Part shown: in pieces, positions 62,797 to 64,000 of the stretch | Numbering within the stretch: the first letter of the stretch is position 1 | Layout of the letters: each line of letters begins with the position of its first letter | From: Methylobacterium brachythecii | GTDB lineage: Bacteria > Pseudomonadota > Alphaproteobacteria > Rhizobiales > Beijerinckiaceae | Assembly: GCF_014196345.1 (NCBI RefSeq) | Contig: NZ_JACIDN010000012.1 | Location: 40,904-104,903 of the forward strand | Direction of reading: 5' to 3' | DNA length: 64,000 nt | Program-made: the position numbers and the translations under genes | The notes under the pieces: model-generated | What the model was told of the DNA's origin: nothing | What the model saw: only the letters and a program-made list of their open reading frames with translations | The model's database searches: none

Positions 62797-63705
62797 TTAA
62801 TCATAGACGGACCGTTCCTCGGGCCGGAGGGGTCGCACGCCCTCGGCGGAGGCGAGAAACAGCTCGCGGCTGCGCGAATATGGACCACGTTCGAATTCGC
62901 TCTTCGCATCGGCGTAGAGATCGAGCCGGCCGCTGTAGTCCGCTGTCCAGCCGATCAGGAAATCACGTCGAGGAACCATCATGACGAGGCTCGGGCCGAG
63001 ATCCTTGCGGACGCGATCGAGAAAGCCCGGGAGCAGGAGCCGCGCGCCGTCGTAGGAATCCCCGGTCGAAATCGTGACGAAGCCGCCTCCGCGTCCAGTC
63101 CGAATTTTCGGCTCGACCGTGCGGGAGGCGTCTTCGAGGTTGGCGATCGCCGTGTTCTCGACCGTCGCCGCCGCCACGCCCCAGCGATCGATTTGCTTGT
63201 TCGTCAGCGTGCCATAGGAATCCGGTTCGTCGAGCGCGTAGACGATCACCAGTTCGTCCGAGAGCTTCCGATGGACGACGTCGAGGCCCTTGGCGAGGTA
63301 GTCTGTCGGAACGATCTGGATGCGCAGCCGCGGCCGTGCCTGGTCGAAGGTTTCGCCGCTCGTGCTCTCCGTCGCAGCCTTCTTTCGGCGCTGCGCCTCC
63401 ACCACGCCGAGAAATTTCACGATCTCGGCCCTGCGGCGGCCGGGCTCCAGGCCATCGACGACCGCGTAGAGGTTGCCGACATAGATTTGGAAAGCGTCGA
63501 CCCTGAAGGTCGTCGGGTCCGCCGGGTCAAGGGCGATGGACCAGTCCGGAAATTCGGTGCGGGCGGCCGCGGCGACCTCGTCGCGAAAGCGGCCCGATTG
63601 CAGGTCGTCCCCCTTCGAGCACGAGGTGACCAGAAGCGCGCCTCCCATCGTGAGCATCATCCGCCGATCATGCCGATGGCGGATGCTCGTAGGCGCATCT
63701 GGCAT
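62797..63705 (-). CDS. Tat-type lipoprotein, DUF1444-like
   Basis: A 302-residue exported protein. Its N-terminus has a twin-arginine (HDRRMMLTMGG) directly followed by a hydrophobic core and a lipobox (LLVTSC), so it is probably exported folded and lipidated at that Cys. The rest resembles DUF1444 proteins: FRVDAFQIYVGNLYAVV, LVIVYALDEPDSYGTLTNKQIDRWGV, and SLVMMVPRRDFLIGWTADYSGRLD. The ATG at 63705 has GGGAGG nine bases upstream. It is set between tuf and tRNA-Trp, after the tuf terminator, so it likely has its own promoter in that short gap. Function unknown. Confidence 0.75.
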   Translation of the reverse strand: MPDAPTSIRHRHDRRMMLTMGGALLVTSCSKGDDLQSGRFRDEVAAAARTEFPDWSIALDPADPTTFRVDAFQIYVGNLYAVVDGLEPGRRRAEIVKFLGVVEAQRRKKAATESTSGETFDQARPRLRIQIVPTDYLAKGLDVVHRKLSDELVIVYALDEPDSYGTLTNKQIDRWGVAAATVENTAIANLEDASRTVEPKIRTGRGGGFVTISTGDSYDGARLLLPGFLDRVRKDLGPSLVMMVPRRDFLIGWTADYSGRLDLYADAKSEFERGPYSRSRELFLASAEGVRPLRPEERSVYD

Positions 63706-63740
63706 TCGGGACGTCCTCCCTGCCGCAGAGGCTTCGAACG

Positions 63741-63777
63741 AAAATCGCCGGCACCCGTGGTGACGGATACCGGCGAT
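63741..63777 (-). terminator. Intrinsic terminator of tuf
   Basis: Outer arms atcgccgg/ccggcgat (63744-63777) with a partly paired interior, followed on the minus strand by TTTTCGTTC. It lies about 50 bases after the tuf stop. Confidence 0.75.
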
Positions 63778-63829
63778 CTCGATGGTCGATCATTGTCGAC
63801 GATGGCCCGGCATGGAAGCCGGGATCATC

Positions 63830-64000
<171 letters not shown>

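Overview
The window reads as a chromosomal segment of a G+C-rich alphaproteobacterium of the order Hyphomicrobiales (Rhizobiales), most likely Methylobacterium or Methylorubrum. The signs are strong GC3 bias, an HpnP-type hopanoid C-2 methylase, TrmFO, a propionyl-CoA carboxylase beta subunit, IalB and PilZ proteins typical of the group, and a yajC-secD-secF cluster trailed by Mth938 and NDUFAF6-like genes. The genus is an inference; no 16S gene is present. I saw no insertion sequence, prophage, integron or CRISPR array.

Layout. 1-8.5 kb: the 3' part of uvrA, an outer-membrane channel-like protein with a strong terminator, an ECF sigma/anti-sigma pair, an HtrA-like protein whose catalytic triad is gone, an LHPP-type HAD phosphatase and a probable methanethiol S-methyltransferase (mddA). 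8.7-14 kb: trmFO translationally coupled to an MHS-type MFS carrier, a GNAT gene overlapping it tail to tail, and lldP. 14-18.4 kb: a minus-strand run yajC-secD-secF-Mth938-NDUFAF6-like, joining protein export to two homologues of mitochondrial complex I assembly factors. 18.7-21.6 kb: a small ORF, a Tat-exported metallophosphoesterase, a membrane-anchored TerB-like protein and two small secreted proteins. 21.7-25.6 kb: pccB and a tandem AraC pair whose downstream member has no DNA-binding domain.

25.6-36 kb: a FemAB-like acyltransferase-fold protein, an unknown gene carrying an AT-rich island, an M20 amidohydrolase, a CDF metal transporter, HIT and PilZ proteins, nadE, and a ClC transporter divergent from a MarR regulator with a clear palindromic operator between them. 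36-48 kb: an FtsK without membrane segments followed by lolA, then plsC, xthA, an amino-acid permease, bioF, a methyltransferase with a regulatory domain, IalB and an Ala/Pro-rich periplasmic protein. 48.1-57.5 kb: one gene for a giant (about 3137 aa) trimeric autotransporter adhesin built of mosaic repeats, including two adjacent 984-bp copies.

58.3-64 kb: hpnP, a REP-like palindrome, and the translation/secretion block tuf - DUF1444-like lipoprotein - tRNA-Trp - secE - nusG - rplK - rplA, all on the minus strand. Most of the window is housekeeping. The accessory content that deserves attention is the adhesin, the dead HtrA, the truncated AraC partner, the ClC/MarR module, the soluble FtsK and the AT-rich unknown gene.
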